NCBI GenBank assembly: GCA_002705575.1
Contig: PAHI01000042.1
Coordinates: 5,922 to 69,921, forward strand
Length of the DNA: 64,000 bases
From: Fidelibacterota bacterium
GTDB taxonomy: Bacteria; Marinisomatota; Marinisomatia; SCGC-AAA003-L08; GCA-002719095
Reading direction: 5' to 3'
The notes under the pieces: model-generated
What the model was told of the DNA's origin: nothing
Databases searched by the model: none
The model's input: the letters and a program-made list of their open reading frames with translations, nothing else
Translations under genes and position numbers: made by a program
Shown here: in pieces, positions 45,233-54,752 of the stretch
Layout: each line of letters opens with the position of its first letter
Numbering within the stretch: the stretch's first letter is position 1

Positions 45233-47122
45233 CTAATATCCTAAAATTGAATAATATTTATCTAAATCAAGCAAAAGCTTAGCAGCTTCATTATACTCAC
45301 TGTCAACTTCTAAAGAAACTCCAATTCTACTTTTTTCATCAAGCAATATTCTATGAAATTCTCTTTTCAATCCATTGATAATCCATTTACGATTTTCTGG
45401 ATCTTTAAATTGAGCAGCTTTTCGCTTTTTAAAATACTGTTCAGTTTTATTTATCACTCTATGCTCATGCCTTAATTCAGAAATAAATTTTAAAAACTTT
45501 TCTTGTTTAGCTGAATTCCCTTCTATCTTTTTCTTCATAGATATAAACTCTCTTTCTCCAGGTAATTGATAAGAAAAATCATCTCCCAACTCTTTTATAA
45601 ATTCCTCGAAGTCATTTAGAGTTTGATCAGTAATCAATATGTTATCCTTTGTAATATTTTTTTTTGGAATATATTGAGCTGAGAATGAAAGAAATACACC
45701 CTTATCCCATAAAGCTTTTATAAAAATAGGAATTTGCTCTTTAGAAGACTCTAAATCAGGAGATATACCTCCTCCGCCTAAAACCTCTCTATTCATGTTA
45801 ATAGTATAAAAAACGGAATCTTTTTTATCTAGCCCATCTGTTAAATAGCCATTATCAAGCCAATCTTGTTTTTGAATCAATCTTCCTGAAGGAGTATAGT
45901 ATTTTGCATTTGTAATCTTAAGAGAAATAGTATCATTTAAATTTTTTATTTTTTGAACAAGACCTTTTCCAAAAGTCCTTCTTCCCATTACTACGCCCCT
46001 ATCTAAATCCTGAATTACACCAGATACAATTTCACTCGCTGAAGCAGAGCCCTTATTAACAAGAACGATAATAGGTGTATTAATAGATAAAACTGGAGCT
46101 CTTGTTGATTTATAATGTCTTAAAATCTTACCATTTTTTCCTTTTGTATAAAGTAATGTTTGCCCTTTGTCAATAAGCAAATTAAGAATAGATATAGATT
46201 CTCCCAAAAGCCCTCCAGAATTACCTCGCAAATCTATAATTAAACCTTTTAATCTTCCATTATAGTCATATTTATTGTTATTGTTTAGATCATCAAAAAA
46301 CTCACCTGAATCCCACTCTTTATTTTTATTTTTATCAGAATACCTTTCTCCAGCATCCCATACTCCATTTTTATTTTGATCTCGATACCTTTCAGGACTG
46401 TCCCATTTGTCATTATTGTTTAAATCAGAGAAAGTTTCTCTATCTATATAATTAAGAGCCTTTAAAAAATCTTCATAAGTGTTCCTTGAAAATCTTGTTA
46501 TTCTTATATATCCAATAGAGTTTTCATCAATTCCATAATAAGGGACATCATTAACAGATATATTTGAGCGCGTTAATTCAAAAGAAATTTTCTTTTTAGG
46601 GTTAGGTTTTTTACCATGCCTTAAAACCTCTAATACAACTTTTGTACCAAGCTCACCTTTTATTATTTTTGCTGCATCTCTTGTAGTCATACCAATACAT
46701 TTAATACTATCAATTTTTACTATTTGATCTCCTGCTTTAATCCCTTCAGTATATGCAGGACTATCTTCCATAGGAGATAATACTGTTAAAGTATCTCTCA
46801 GCAAACCAATCCTTATTCCAACTCCTCCATACTTACCTTTTGTAAGCATATCTAGGCGTTCTTTACTACCCCCAACAACTAGCTTAGTATATGGATCCAA
46901 AGGTTTGAGCATACCTTTAATTGCAGACTTCATCAATTCAGATTGATTGATAGAATCAACATACATTTTATTGATATATTCAAAAGATTTATCAAACATA
47001 TCTTTATATTCTTCAATATTTTGTTCATTTGAAAAAATAACCTTATTATTCGCTTTTTTTTGAGCTAAAAAAAGCGACATCAAAAAAACAAAAATAGTAG
47101 TAGTTTTATACTTTAATATCAT
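45233..47122 (-). CDS. S41 C-terminal processing protease with inserted acidic repeats
   Basis: A 629-residue exported Ser/Lys protease of the CtpA/Prc family, expected in the periplasm. Signal peptide (about 1-20); PDZ domain about 90-170 (KYGGVGIRIGLLRDTLTVLS); catalytic core with LIIDLRGNSGGLLG, the nucleophile Ser361 in VLVNKGSASASEIVSG and Lys386 in RTFGKGLVQ. Residues about 232-287 hold four 15-residue units of the form DxNxNxxWDxGE, between the core strands; they look calcium-binding and are not part of usual S41 cores. The start lies 17 bases inside tmk. Confidence 0.9.
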   Translation of the reverse strand: MILKYKTTTIFVFLMSLFLAQKKANNKVIFSNEQNIEEYKDMFDKSFEYINKMYVDSINQSELMKSAIKGMLKPLDPYTKLVVGGSKERLDMLTKGKYGGVGIRIGLLRDTLTVLSPMEDSPAYTEGIKAGDQIVKIDSIKCIGMTTRDAAKIIKGELGTKVVLEVLRHGKKPNPKKKISFELTRSNISVNDVPYYGIDENSIGYIRITRFSRNTYEDFLKALNYIDRETFSDLNNNDKWDSPERYRDQNKNGVWDAGERYSDKNKNKEWDSGEFFDDLNNNNKYDYNGRLKGLIIDLRGNSGGLLGESISILNLLIDKGQTLLYTKGKNGKILRHYKSTRAPVLSINTPIIVLVNKGSASASEIVSGVIQDLDRGVVMGRRTFGKGLVQKIKNLNDTISLKITNAKYYTPSGRLIQKQDWLDNGYLTDGLDKKDSVFYTINMNREVLGGGGISPDLESSKEQIPIFIKALWDKGVFLSFSAQYIPKKNITKDNILITDQTLNDFEEFIKELGDDFSYQLPGEREFISMKKKIEGNSAKQEKFLKFISELRHEHRVINKTEQYFKKRKAAQFKDPENRKWIINGLKREFHRILLDEKSRIGVSLEVDSEYNEAAKLLLDLDKYYSILGY

Positions 47123-47732
47123 ACCTCTCCTTTACAATATCCCAAATATGATTTGAAATGATTTCTTTCTGTAATTTTCCATTAATAACAATTATTCTTT
47201 GAGGGTCCCTCTTGGCTAATTCTAAAAAACCTGACCTAACTTTATTTAAATAAACTAACCCTTTATCTTCGATTCGATCGTTTTCAATTTTTTTTCTTCT
47301 AGTTAATGATTCTTCCGCATCTATATCTAAATAGAAAGTTAAGCTTGGAAAGTTGCCTTCAATTGAAAATTGAGTGAGCAAATTAAAGAATTTTATATCA
47401 TTATCTTCACCGTAACATTGATAGGCTAAAGTGCTATCATTAAATCTATCGCAAATAACAAAACAACCTTTATCAATATAAGGAGAAATTTTCTCCTTTA
47501 AAAGTTGTACACGAGATGCAAAAAACAAAAGAGATTCTGCTTTTCCACTAAGATTTAAATTACTTTTATCTAAAAGAATTGAACGTATTTTTTCAGAAAT
47601 AGATGTTCCTCCTGGCTCTCTAAAGATATTGCACTCTTCACCAATAGAAATTAGATTTTCTTTTAAAGCCTTAACTTGTGTGCTTTTACCAGAACCATCA
47701 ATGCCTTCAAAGGATATAAATTTATGATTCAT
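47106..47732 (-). CDS. tmk: thymidylate kinase
   Basis: A 208-residue kinase making dTDP from dTMP. P-loop FISFEGIDGSGKSTQVKAL, FREPGGTSISEKIRSILLD with the DR(E/P) region, and the DRFNDSTLAYQCYG segment are all present, as is a YLDIDAEESLTRRKK lid helix. It overlaps the rsmI end by 11 bases. Confidence 0.96.
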   Translation of the reverse strand: MNHKFISFEGIDGSGKSTQVKALKENLISIGEECNIFREPGGTSISEKIRSILLDKSNLNLSGKAESLLFFASRVQLLKEKISPYIDKGCFVICDRFNDSTLAYQCYGEDNDIKFFNLLTQFSIEGNFPSLTFYLDIDAEESLTRRKKIENDRIEDKGLVYLNKVRSGFLELAKRDPQRIIVINGKLQKEIISNHIWDIVKERYDIKV

Positions 47733-48408
47733 TGTAACTTTTTTTAGCGATTATAATAACGTACTCACCTTTAATAATAAAATCTTTCTCTAATTTCAAG
47801 ATAACGCTATCAAAAGTACCAAATATATTTGCTTCATTTATTTTTGTCAACTCTTTGCAAATAGATATAGAACGATTACCCATCACAGGCCTTAAATCTT
47901 TAAGTGTTTTTAAAATTCTATTTGGAGATTCAAATAAAATGATAGTTGTATCTAAAGCTGATAATTCAGCAATTCTAGTTTTACGCCCTTTTTTTTTGGG
48001 CAAAAAACCTTCAAAAAAAAATCTTTCAGAAGGCAACCCAGATACACTTAAGGCAGCAACTAATGAGCTAGGACCCGGCACTGTAAAAACATTTATGTTA
48101 TTATGCCTTGCTTTATTTACTAACAGATAGCCTGGATCACTAATACATGGAGACCCAGCATCTGAAACCAAAGCAACATTGCTTCCATCTAACATTAGAG
48201 ATAGAATATCATGAACTTTATAATTCTCATTTTTAAGATGCAAAGGAATCATTTTATTACTTATATTATATTTTTTAAGAAGCCTTCTCGTAATTCTAGT
48301 ATCCTCTACTGCGATACAATCAACATTTTTAAGCGTTTCAATAGCCCTTAAGGTTATATCTTCTAGATTTCCAATAGGAGTGCTTACTACATACAATGAG
48401 CCAATCAC
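47722..48408 (-). CDS. rsmI: 16S rRNA (cytidine-1402-2'-O)-methyltransferase
   Basis: A 228-residue RsmI of the tetrapyrrole-methylase fold. It has LYVVSTPIGNLEDITLRAIE at the start, AVEDTRITRRLLKKY, LVSDAGSPCISDPGYLLV, TVPGPSSLVAALSVSGLP and FEGFLPKKKGRK. The length is at the short end (the family is often 270-290), since a C-terminal extension is missing. It shares one base with the lat stop. Confidence 0.94.
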   Translation of the reverse strand: MIGSLYVVSTPIGNLEDITLRAIETLKNVDCIAVEDTRITRRLLKKYNISNKMIPLHLKNENYKVHDILSLMLDGSNVALVSDAGSPCISDPGYLLVNKARHNNINVFTVPGPSSLVAALSVSGLPSERFFFEGFLPKKKGRKTRIAELSALDTTIILFESPNRILKTLKDLRPVMGNRSISICKELTKINEANIFGTFDSVILKLEKDFIIKGEYVIIIAKKSYNES

Positions 48409-49766
48409 TAATTCAAAATTTCCTTTATTGATTTATGAATCATATCGATAGCATAGTCCAATTCTTGTTTAGTAACTGTCAAATGAGGTCTAAATCTTAC
48501 AGTATAATCACCAGAAGACAATATTAACAATTTATTTTTATAAGCTTGTGATATAACTCTATCTCTCTCTGTTGATGATGGCAAGTCAAATGCGCAAAAA
48601 AGACCGCTTCCTCTAGAATTAGAAACAAAACCTGGAAAAGAAGACTCTAAAAAACGCATTTTTTCCATCAAATAATTACCTTTAGAGCTAGCATTGTCTA
48701 ACAAAGATTCTTTTTTTATAGTTTCAAGAATAATTCTAAAACGAACCATATCTACAAGACTGCCTCCAAAAGTTGAATTGATACGACTAGACTCTGAAAA
48801 AACATTTTTTTCTACTTCAAGAACTCTATTTCCTGCAAGCATGCCACAAACTTGAGTTTTTTTACCAAAGGATATAATATCTGGAATAGGAGCCTTCTTA
48901 ATAGTAGTATCACACCTGCATAAATTAGGAGTAAAGTGCTGGTGTGCCCACATTTTTCCTGTTATACCTATACCAGTCTGCACTTCATCGTATATAAGTA
49001 AAAACTCATTATCTTCTGATAAATTTTTTAGCTTTTCAAAAAACTGACACCTAAAATGATTATCTCCACCCTCCCCTTGAATAGGTTCTATAATTAAACC
49101 TGCAATTTTATTAGGGTTTAATTTAATGGCATCTTTAATTTGAGAAATAGCTAAATCTTCTTTTACTTTAACTTTCTCAATAACTTCATCTGTTATAGGA
49201 AAGCTTAAATACGGATTGTCAATACGTGGCCAATCAAATTTTGGGAAATACATTGTTTTTCGTGGATCTGAAGTATTAGTCAATGATAATGTATACCCCG
49301 TCCGACCATGAAAAGCCTGTTTAAAATGAATTATTTTCATATCTTCATCTACACCTATCCCCTTCTGCATATTCTTTCTTATTTTCCAATCAAATGCCGT
49401 TTTCAAAGCATTCTCAACAGCCAGACCTCCTCCTTCAACAAAAAATGCATTATTAATATATTCAGGTATTGCAATTTCATTAAAAGTTTTCATAAAATCT
49501 GCATATTGCGTACTATAAATATCTGATAGAGTTGGTTTAAAAAGAGACACTTCAGCTAGCTTATCTTTTTGTGCCAATATTTCTGGATGATTATAACCAA
49601 TAGCACCTGACGCATACATTGAAAACATATCTAAATACTCTGCACCATCTCTAGCATCTACCAACCATGAATCATGAGATTTAACTAAATCTATTATAGG
49701 CTCAAAACCATCTGCTAAAATATTATTTGACAAAACTTCTCTGACTTTTCTAGGTTTTACTGACAT
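48408..49766 (-). CDS. lat: L-lysine 6-transaminase
   Basis: A 452-residue PLP enzyme that removes the epsilon-amino group of lysine to give 2-aminoadipate 6-semialdehyde. The motif DMFSMYASGAIGYNHPEIL near residue 46, FVEGGGLAVENALKTAFDWK, IEPIQGEGGDNHFR, YDEVQTGIGITGKMWAHQHF with the ring-binding Asp260, and the PLP Lys302 in IISFGKKTQVCGM are all characteristic of LAT rather than of ornithine or GABA transaminases. The downstream semialdehyde dehydrogenase partner is coded next to it. Confidence 0.93.
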   Translation of the reverse strand: MSVKPRKVREVLSNNILADGFEPIIDLVKSHDSWLVDARDGAEYLDMFSMYASGAIGYNHPEILAQKDKLAEVSLFKPTLSDIYSTQYADFMKTFNEIAIPEYINNAFFVEGGGLAVENALKTAFDWKIRKNMQKGIGVDEDMKIIHFKQAFHGRTGYTLSLTNTSDPRKTMYFPKFDWPRIDNPYLSFPITDEVIEKVKVKEDLAISQIKDAIKLNPNKIAGLIIEPIQGEGGDNHFRCQFFEKLKNLSEDNEFLLIYDEVQTGIGITGKMWAHQHFTPNLCRCDTTIKKAPIPDIISFGKKTQVCGMLAGNRVLEVEKNVFSESSRINSTFGGSLVDMVRFRIILETIKKESLLDNASSKGNYLMEKMRFLESSFPGFVSNSRGSGLFCAFDLPSSTERDRVISQAYKNKLLILSSGDYTVRFRPHLTVTKQELDYAIDMIHKSIKEILN

Positions 49767-49768
49767 TT

Positions 49769-51289
49769 TTACTCCAAATTAAATTTAATTCCTTGAGCCA
49801 AGGGAAGATCTAAGCTCCAATTAACTGTGTTTGTTTGTCTTCGCATATAAGCCTTCCATGAATCAGAACCAGACTCTCTTCCACCTCCAGTATCTTTTTC
49901 TCCTCCAAAAGCACCTCCAATCTCTGCACCTGATGTCCCTATATTTACATTTGCAATACCGCAATCACTACCCATAGCAGATAAGAATTTTTCTGAATTT
50001 ATAACGTTATTTGTAAAAATTGAAGAAGATAGCCCTTGCGAAACATTGTTATGCTCTTTTATTGCTTCATCCATATTTTCATATTCTATTAAATATAATA
50101 TAGGTGCAAATGTTTCTTGTTTTACAATTTCAAAATGACTTTCAGCCTTAATAATTGCAGGTTCCACAAAAGACCCTTTAAGTGATTCAAGCTTACTACC
50201 TCCATACAATAATTCACCTCCTTGACTTAATGCATTTTCAATAGCATTCAAATAACCATTTACAGCATCCTTATCTATTAGTGGTCCCATAAGCGTATCA
50301 GGTAATAATGGGTCGCCTATTTTAACCTGCTTATAAGCAGCAACCAGCTTATTTGATATTAAGTTAAATTGATTCTTATGTATGAAAACTCGCCTTGTAG
50401 AAGTACATCTTTGACCTGCTGTTCCTACTGCTCCAAATACAATGGCAGGAATCACAAGATCAAGATTACTATCTTCATCAACTATAATACCATTATTTCC
50501 ACCTAACTCAAGAATAGTTTTTCCTAATCTGGATCCGACTTTTTGTGCAACGATTTTTCCCATTTTAGTAGAACCTGTAGCAGAAATCAATGGTATTCTT
50601 CTATCACTAACTATTTCTTCACCTATATTTGAATCTTCTCCAATTATAAGATTAAAAATACCCTTATAACCATTTTCTATAAGGACCTCGTTGCAAATAT
50701 TTTGTACAGCAATAGCACATAAAGGAGTTTTCAAAGAAGGCTTCCAAATAACAACATCACCACAAACAGCAGCAATAAAAGCATTCCAAGCCCATACAGC
50801 CATAGGGAAATTAAATGCTGTTATAACTCCAACTATACCTAAAGGATGCCATTGTTCATACATACGATGATTAGGTCTTTCAGAATGCATTGTAAGTCCA
50901 TACAATTGCCTTGATAGACCGACAGCAAAATCAGCAAGATCAATCATTTCTTGAACTTCTCCATCACCCTCTGATTTAATTTTTCCCATTTCATACGATA
51001 TTAAGCTCCCTAGTGAATCTTTATGCTGTCTAAGCTTTAGTGAGATTTGATAAATAAGCTCTCCTCTTTTAGGAGCCGGCAACATTCTCCATGATTTGAA
51101 TGCTTTTTGTGAAGCTAATACGATATCTGAATAAATAGCTTTATCTGCAATCTGAACATCAGATATTCTATCTAAAGATCCTGGGCTATATGACGTGAAG
51201 GATTTATTTTTACTACAATCAATCCATTTTTTACCTCCAATACAAGCCCCGCTATTAATTTTTTTTATTCCTAAAGATTCTAGATTCAT
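49769..51289 (-). CDS. aminoadipate-semialdehyde dehydrogenase (ALDH7 type)
   Basis: A 506-residue NAD(P)-dependent aldehyde dehydrogenase of the antiquitin class. It has PLGIVGVITAFNFPMAVWAW, ATGSTKMGKIVAQKV, the catalytic Glu in LELGGNNGIIVD, the nucleophile Cys in GTAGQRCTSTRRVFIH and a C-terminal SGAEIGGAFGGEKDTGGGRE, which is the ALDH7 signature. With LAT it would turn lysine to 2-aminoadipate. It starts 9 bases after the membrane-cluster gene, so transcription of the cluster probably reads into it. Confidence 0.93.
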   Translation of the reverse strand: MNLESLGIKKINSGACIGGKKWIDCSKNKSFTSYSPGSLDRISDVQIADKAIYSDIVLASQKAFKSWRMLPAPKRGELIYQISLKLRQHKDSLGSLISYEMGKIKSEGDGEVQEMIDLADFAVGLSRQLYGLTMHSERPNHRMYEQWHPLGIVGVITAFNFPMAVWAWNAFIAAVCGDVVIWKPSLKTPLCAIAVQNICNEVLIENGYKGIFNLIIGEDSNIGEEIVSDRRIPLISATGSTKMGKIVAQKVGSRLGKTILELGGNNGIIVDEDSNLDLVIPAIVFGAVGTAGQRCTSTRRVFIHKNQFNLISNKLVAAYKQVKIGDPLLPDTLMGPLIDKDAVNGYLNAIENALSQGGELLYGGSKLESLKGSFVEPAIIKAESHFEIVKQETFAPILYLIEYENMDEAIKEHNNVSQGLSSSIFTNNVINSEKFLSAMGSDCGIANVNIGTSGAEIGGAFGGEKDTGGGRESGSDSWKAYMRRQTNTVNWSLDLPLAQGIKFNLE

Positions 51290-51298
51290 AAATACTCC

Positions 51299-52180
51299 TT
51301 AAATATTATCACTTACTTTACTGCTACTTTTTTTAATAGAAAAATAGCCTATAAGAATTAACACCACAATCACTAAAGAACCTATTGCCCCATAATAGTA
51401 GTCACCTCCGCTAAACTTAATCAAATCATCAAATCTTCCGATTAACAATGAAATTCTACCCATTACAGTAAAACCAAATGAAGCACCAAACGAAATCATA
51501 AGAAAATATATTCCAACTTTACTTATTTTGCCCAATGCCCCTTCATGTTTTTTTGAAAAAAAGAAATAGACCAATGCGCTAATAGTTCCTACAATAAGAA
51601 TCATACTATTTATAAAAGATACTGGGTCAGTTAATGATAAATCATTCTTAACTCCTTGAACTTGTGCCAAAATATCAGAATTCAAATAACTAAATGCTCT
51701 TAATCCTGCAAAAACACCTACAATATATGCAATTGAATACCGTGCTAACCAAGATAAAGATGGAATCAATCTAAAAAGCATTAAAACACCTAACGCAAGA
51801 GGAATAAGGTAACTAATGTAAATTGTAGGCTCTTTAGAAGATATATCTATACCGCCTTCTGTCAATAAGGTTGGACTTACTGCTCCAAATAACGTTGTTA
51901 TATTATACCCAAGATTATAAACCCCATACCATATTTCAATTAAGATATTACTATCATTATTTTCAGGTAATTTTGGCCATAATTTTCCAATTAGACTTGG
52001 ACGTAAAAATTGCCAATAGGCCAAAACAAGACCATAGCCTGCAGATACACCAGCAAACAAATGTTCAGCTGCTTTGTACAAAGGATTATCATTAAATAAG
52101 AAACTAAATATAGCTAACGTCAGAAACGCAGATATCCACGCAGTCAGAATATCAGCACTAGTTATTTCTAGCCCTGTCAT
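51299..52180 (-). CDS. membrane protein of the GlmL-linked cluster (293 residues)
   Basis: A polytopic protein with about seven or eight helices. It begins TGLEITSADILTAWISAFLT, then FLFNDNPLYKAAEHLFAGVS near residue 28, which is strongly patterned and looks conserved. The last helix is near residues 263-283. No transporter signature is recognised. It overlaps the 277-residue gene by 4 bases and is the last of the seven-gene membrane cluster. Confidence 0.65.
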   Translation of the reverse strand: MTGLEITSADILTAWISAFLTLAIFSFLFNDNPLYKAAEHLFAGVSAGYGLVLAYWQFLRPSLIGKLWPKLPENNDSNILIEIWYGVYNLGYNITTLFGAVSPTLLTEGGIDISSKEPTIYISYLIPLALGVLMLFRLIPSLSWLARYSIAYIVGVFAGLRAFSYLNSDILAQVQGVKNDLSLTDPVSFINSMILIVGTISALVYFFFSKKHEGALGKISKVGIYFLMISFGASFGFTVMGRISLLIGRFDDLIKFSGGDYYYGAIGSLVIVVLILIGYFSIKKSSSKVSDNI

Positions 52181-53010
52181 CTATCTTCCTTTCTTTTAAT
52201 AATATAAGTAATGTTACCAATAATAATTAAAATGACAATTAACAAGTGTGCAAAAGATTGTGGCGTCATATTCTTTGATGCAGGACCAAAATCTCCAACT
52301 AAGCTTTCATAGCTAGCAGCGCCCGATAAACCTGCCAGTATTCCTTTTAGCTGACCATTATTAACATAAGGTAATAATTCTGTTACCTGAACTGCAGTTA
52401 CACCAGTAGTAACATTTATTTTTTTACCATTACAAGCTGCCTCACTTTGATCTCCTGCAAACTGAACCCACTCTTTAGAGCCCGGACTTCCAGCAGAGAA
52501 AGAAACAATAAAATCATAATCACATAAATTTTTTATACTATCTTTTACTTTAGGAAATATCTTTGGAATATCAGACAACATTCCTTTTATAACAGCTTCT
52601 CCACCTGGAGCATATCCCAACTGAACTATTCTTTTATTAAGATTAATATTTGATTCTAATAGTAATGAATCTTTTTTAACCCTATCTATTGTTTGAGTAA
52701 TCATGCCTAAACCAGTAGGAAAAAGGGCAACCAAGTGAACTTCATTATCAGTTAATAAAACCTGCTTCATAATAGCGAATGACATCGGTCCAAGTTCAGG
52801 CTCTGTACTAGGTCCATAATCGAAAGAAAGAAGTATTCTTTTATTGGGCTCTTTAAATGTGTTAGATATTGAATTATACGCAGTTTGTGCATAATCATCA
52901 GGAGCAATTGGCATCTCTAATTCAACAATCATCGGAGTTATAACCGCTATAGCTAAAAGAAGATATATAATTCTCCTGTCAATATTACTTAAAATTTGAA
53001 GCGCTTTCAT
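52177..53010 (-). CDS. bitopic membrane protein with extracytoplasmic domain (277 residues)
   Basis: A protein with an N-terminal helix (about 15-32) and a C-terminal helix (about 253-270) that enclose some 220 residues. The enclosed domain has an alpha/beta look: RILLSFDYGPSTEPELGPMS, HLVALFPTGLGMI, IVQLGYAPGGEAVIKGMLSD and YDFIVSFSAGSPGSKEWVQF, all with glycine turns as in Rossmann-like sheets. I do not recognise the family. It probably lies outside the cytoplasm between the two helices. It overlaps neighbours by 1-4 bases. Confidence 0.65.
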   Translation of the reverse strand: MKALQILSNIDRRIIYLLLAIAVITPMIVELEMPIAPDDYAQTAYNSISNTFKEPNKRILLSFDYGPSTEPELGPMSFAIMKQVLLTDNEVHLVALFPTGLGMITQTIDRVKKDSLLLESNINLNKRIVQLGYAPGGEAVIKGMLSDIPKIFPKVKDSIKNLCDYDFIVSFSAGSPGSKEWVQFAGDQSEAACNGKKINVTTGVTAVQVTELLPYVNNGQLKGILAGLSGAASYESLVGDFGPASKNMTPQSFAHLLIVILIIIGNITYIIKRKEDR

Positions 53011-53919
53011 TTATTCACCTAGAAATGATTTATCTTTACCAAAAATAATTCTCAATGATGTTGCAACTATTCCTAAAGCAACGCCTATCATAATAGCTTT
53101 TTTTCCTGCGACAGTAGGATAAGCTATAATCCAAAACAATACAGATTTAGAATTTAAAAATGTAGGATTCCAAAAAAACATAGAAAACCCTAACAAAATA
53201 CATGACACTAAAAAAGATTTAATCAACATATCTTTAGATTTAAACAATGGAGATATAAATGCAAATAAAAGAGATAGCAATATAAAAACAAATATCCAAG
53301 AAGGGATATATGCCCCTATAGGAACAGCACCAATCATAACAAGAACTCCTGCTGTAAGCAATAAAGATGCTTCAAAATTTCTTATTCTAAATGCTCTATA
53401 AGAAGCAGAAGCAACAAAAAATGCCAATAAAGCAAACATAGTTGCATCCAAGGGATAAAAAAGAGAATTAAACATCCATGAAAACAACGAATCCGGGTGC
53501 TTAATGTGATCTCCCCATACTCCATCTGTAAACCCTTCACCTTCATCCCAAGTTTGATTATTATTAATATCTATAAACTCTTCACCTTCATCCCATACTT
53601 CATTTCCTATAGTCTGCGTACCATGATAAAAAAAGCCAGAAAAAATCATCAAGAAAAATCCTAGAATCAGAATGAAACTATACTGAAAATCATTTTTTTT
53701 CATAAAAATTTTAAAGAAATGCATCTTTAGTAGATTAAAAGCACCTAAAAAAATTGCAAAAGCTGCAATAATATCAAACCATAACAAAGAATCTTCTTCA
53801 ACCCATGTTCCAATAGATTCTATCTTAATAAAATGTGCTAGCAAGGTTAGCATTCCAATGCTAACCATAATAATAACAGGAAGCTGTCTCTTAAAGAACA
53901 TTAGGTGTAAATCCACCAA
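53011..53919 (-). CDS. membrane protein with acidic WDxGE repeats (302 residues)
   Basis: A polytopic protein with about eight helices. One loop (residues about 106-135) holds a tandem acidic motif, NEVWDEGEEFIDINNN then QTWDEGEGFTDG, of the same type as the repeats in the S41 protease at 45.2 kb. Such DxNxNxxWDxGE units look calcium-binding; the loop is probably extracytoplasmic. No family recognised. It overlaps the DUF6754-like gene by 19 bases. Confidence 0.65.
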   Translation of the reverse strand: MVDLHLMFFKRQLPVIIMVSIGMLTLLAHFIKIESIGTWVEEDSLLWFDIIAAFAIFLGAFNLLKMHFFKIFMKKNDFQYSFILILGFFLMIFSGFFYHGTQTIGNEVWDEGEEFIDINNNQTWDEGEGFTDGVWGDHIKHPDSLFSWMFNSLFYPLDATMFALLAFFVASASYRAFRIRNFEASLLLTAGVLVMIGAVPIGAYIPSWIFVFILLSLLFAFISPLFKSKDMLIKSFLVSCILLGFSMFFWNPTFLNSKSVLFWIIAYPTVAGKKAIMIGVALGIVATSLRIIFGKDKSFLGE

Positions 53920-54752
53920 AAAGTTACATTAAATAAAACAATAACAAGCATTGCAGTAATTATAAATAATTTTATAATATCTTGACCACGAACGCTTCCT
54001 AATAAATCTTTCCTATCAGATAGTATCGCGCTTGCAGTCAAAAATTCCTCTCCAATCAATGTATAATCACAAGCAGTTACAAAAAATGGGATTTGAGAAG
54101 ATGAGCCTGTACCTGCTATTTGGATTGCACCAATTCTATTACCTGTTTCTGCCAACAACAAAGATTCGGCATAAAACTTTCCTTGATATAAACAAGCTGC
54201 TGGTTTTTCTCTTACCATTATTCCATTTATACCAGCAGCATATGCAAATTGATCTTCAGCAAGATAGTGAACCATATCATTGTGATACAAATCAGGCCTA
54301 CCTATTTGGAGATAAGATTCTTTGCAAATCTCTCTTGCCGCCTCCATTACAATTGACTTAGAAACAGGTACATTAAGAGAAGTTTCATATTCAGCTGTAA
54401 TTTTAGCAACATGCCCTAATATATTAATTCCAGCAATAGTTTCTACTTCGTTTAAATCTAATATGCCAGGAACAAACAAAACAGGCTTGCCCATTTCAGT
54501 TGCTCTGCCAACAGCTTCTTCCATCGCTTTGATTCCAGGTATATCTCTAATAAAAACCTTATTACCAGACTCAGCCCAAAAAACAGATATCATTAAAATA
54601 TTCGATACAAATATTAATAAAAAGAACATAAGAGAACTATCAGCGTTAAAGAAGAAATTAATCCAATAAATATCAACAATATAAAAACCCATTATAAGAA
54701 CGCTTATTCCAATTGTTGCTACAATCTTAATATTATTAAATAAATTACTCAT
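53901..54752 (-). CDS. DUF6754-like membrane protein (283 residues)
   Basis: Two N-terminal helices (about 9-28 and 34-56) and one C-terminal helix (about 262-280) frame a globular part of roughly 200 residues. That part contains IPGIKAMEEAVGRATEMGKP, LFVPGILDLNEVETIAGI, AYAAGINGIMVREKPAACLY and GSSSQIPFFVTACDYTLIGE, a pattern I associate with the DUF6754 family. The function is unknown. It overlaps the 85-residue gene by 8 bases. Confidence 0.68.
   Translation of the reverse strand: MSNLFNNIKIVATIGISVLIMGFYIVDIYWINFFFNADSSLMFFLLIFVSNILMISVFWAESGNKVFIRDIPGIKAMEEAVGRATEMGKPVLFVPGILDLNEVETIAGINILGHVAKITAEYETSLNVPVSKSIVMEAAREICKESYLQIGRPDLYHNDMVHYLAEDQFAYAAGINGIMVREKPAACLYQGKFYAESLLLAETGNRIGAIQIAGTGSSSQIPFFVTACDYTLIGEEFLTASAILSDRKDLLGSVRGQDIIKLFIITAMLVIVLFNVTFWWIYT

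Noticed and set aside
46262..46430. Repeat DNA or CRISPR-like array in the protease gene
   Set aside because: The repetition is at protein level (15-residue units) with diverged codons and no spacers. No CRISPR array was seen in the window.
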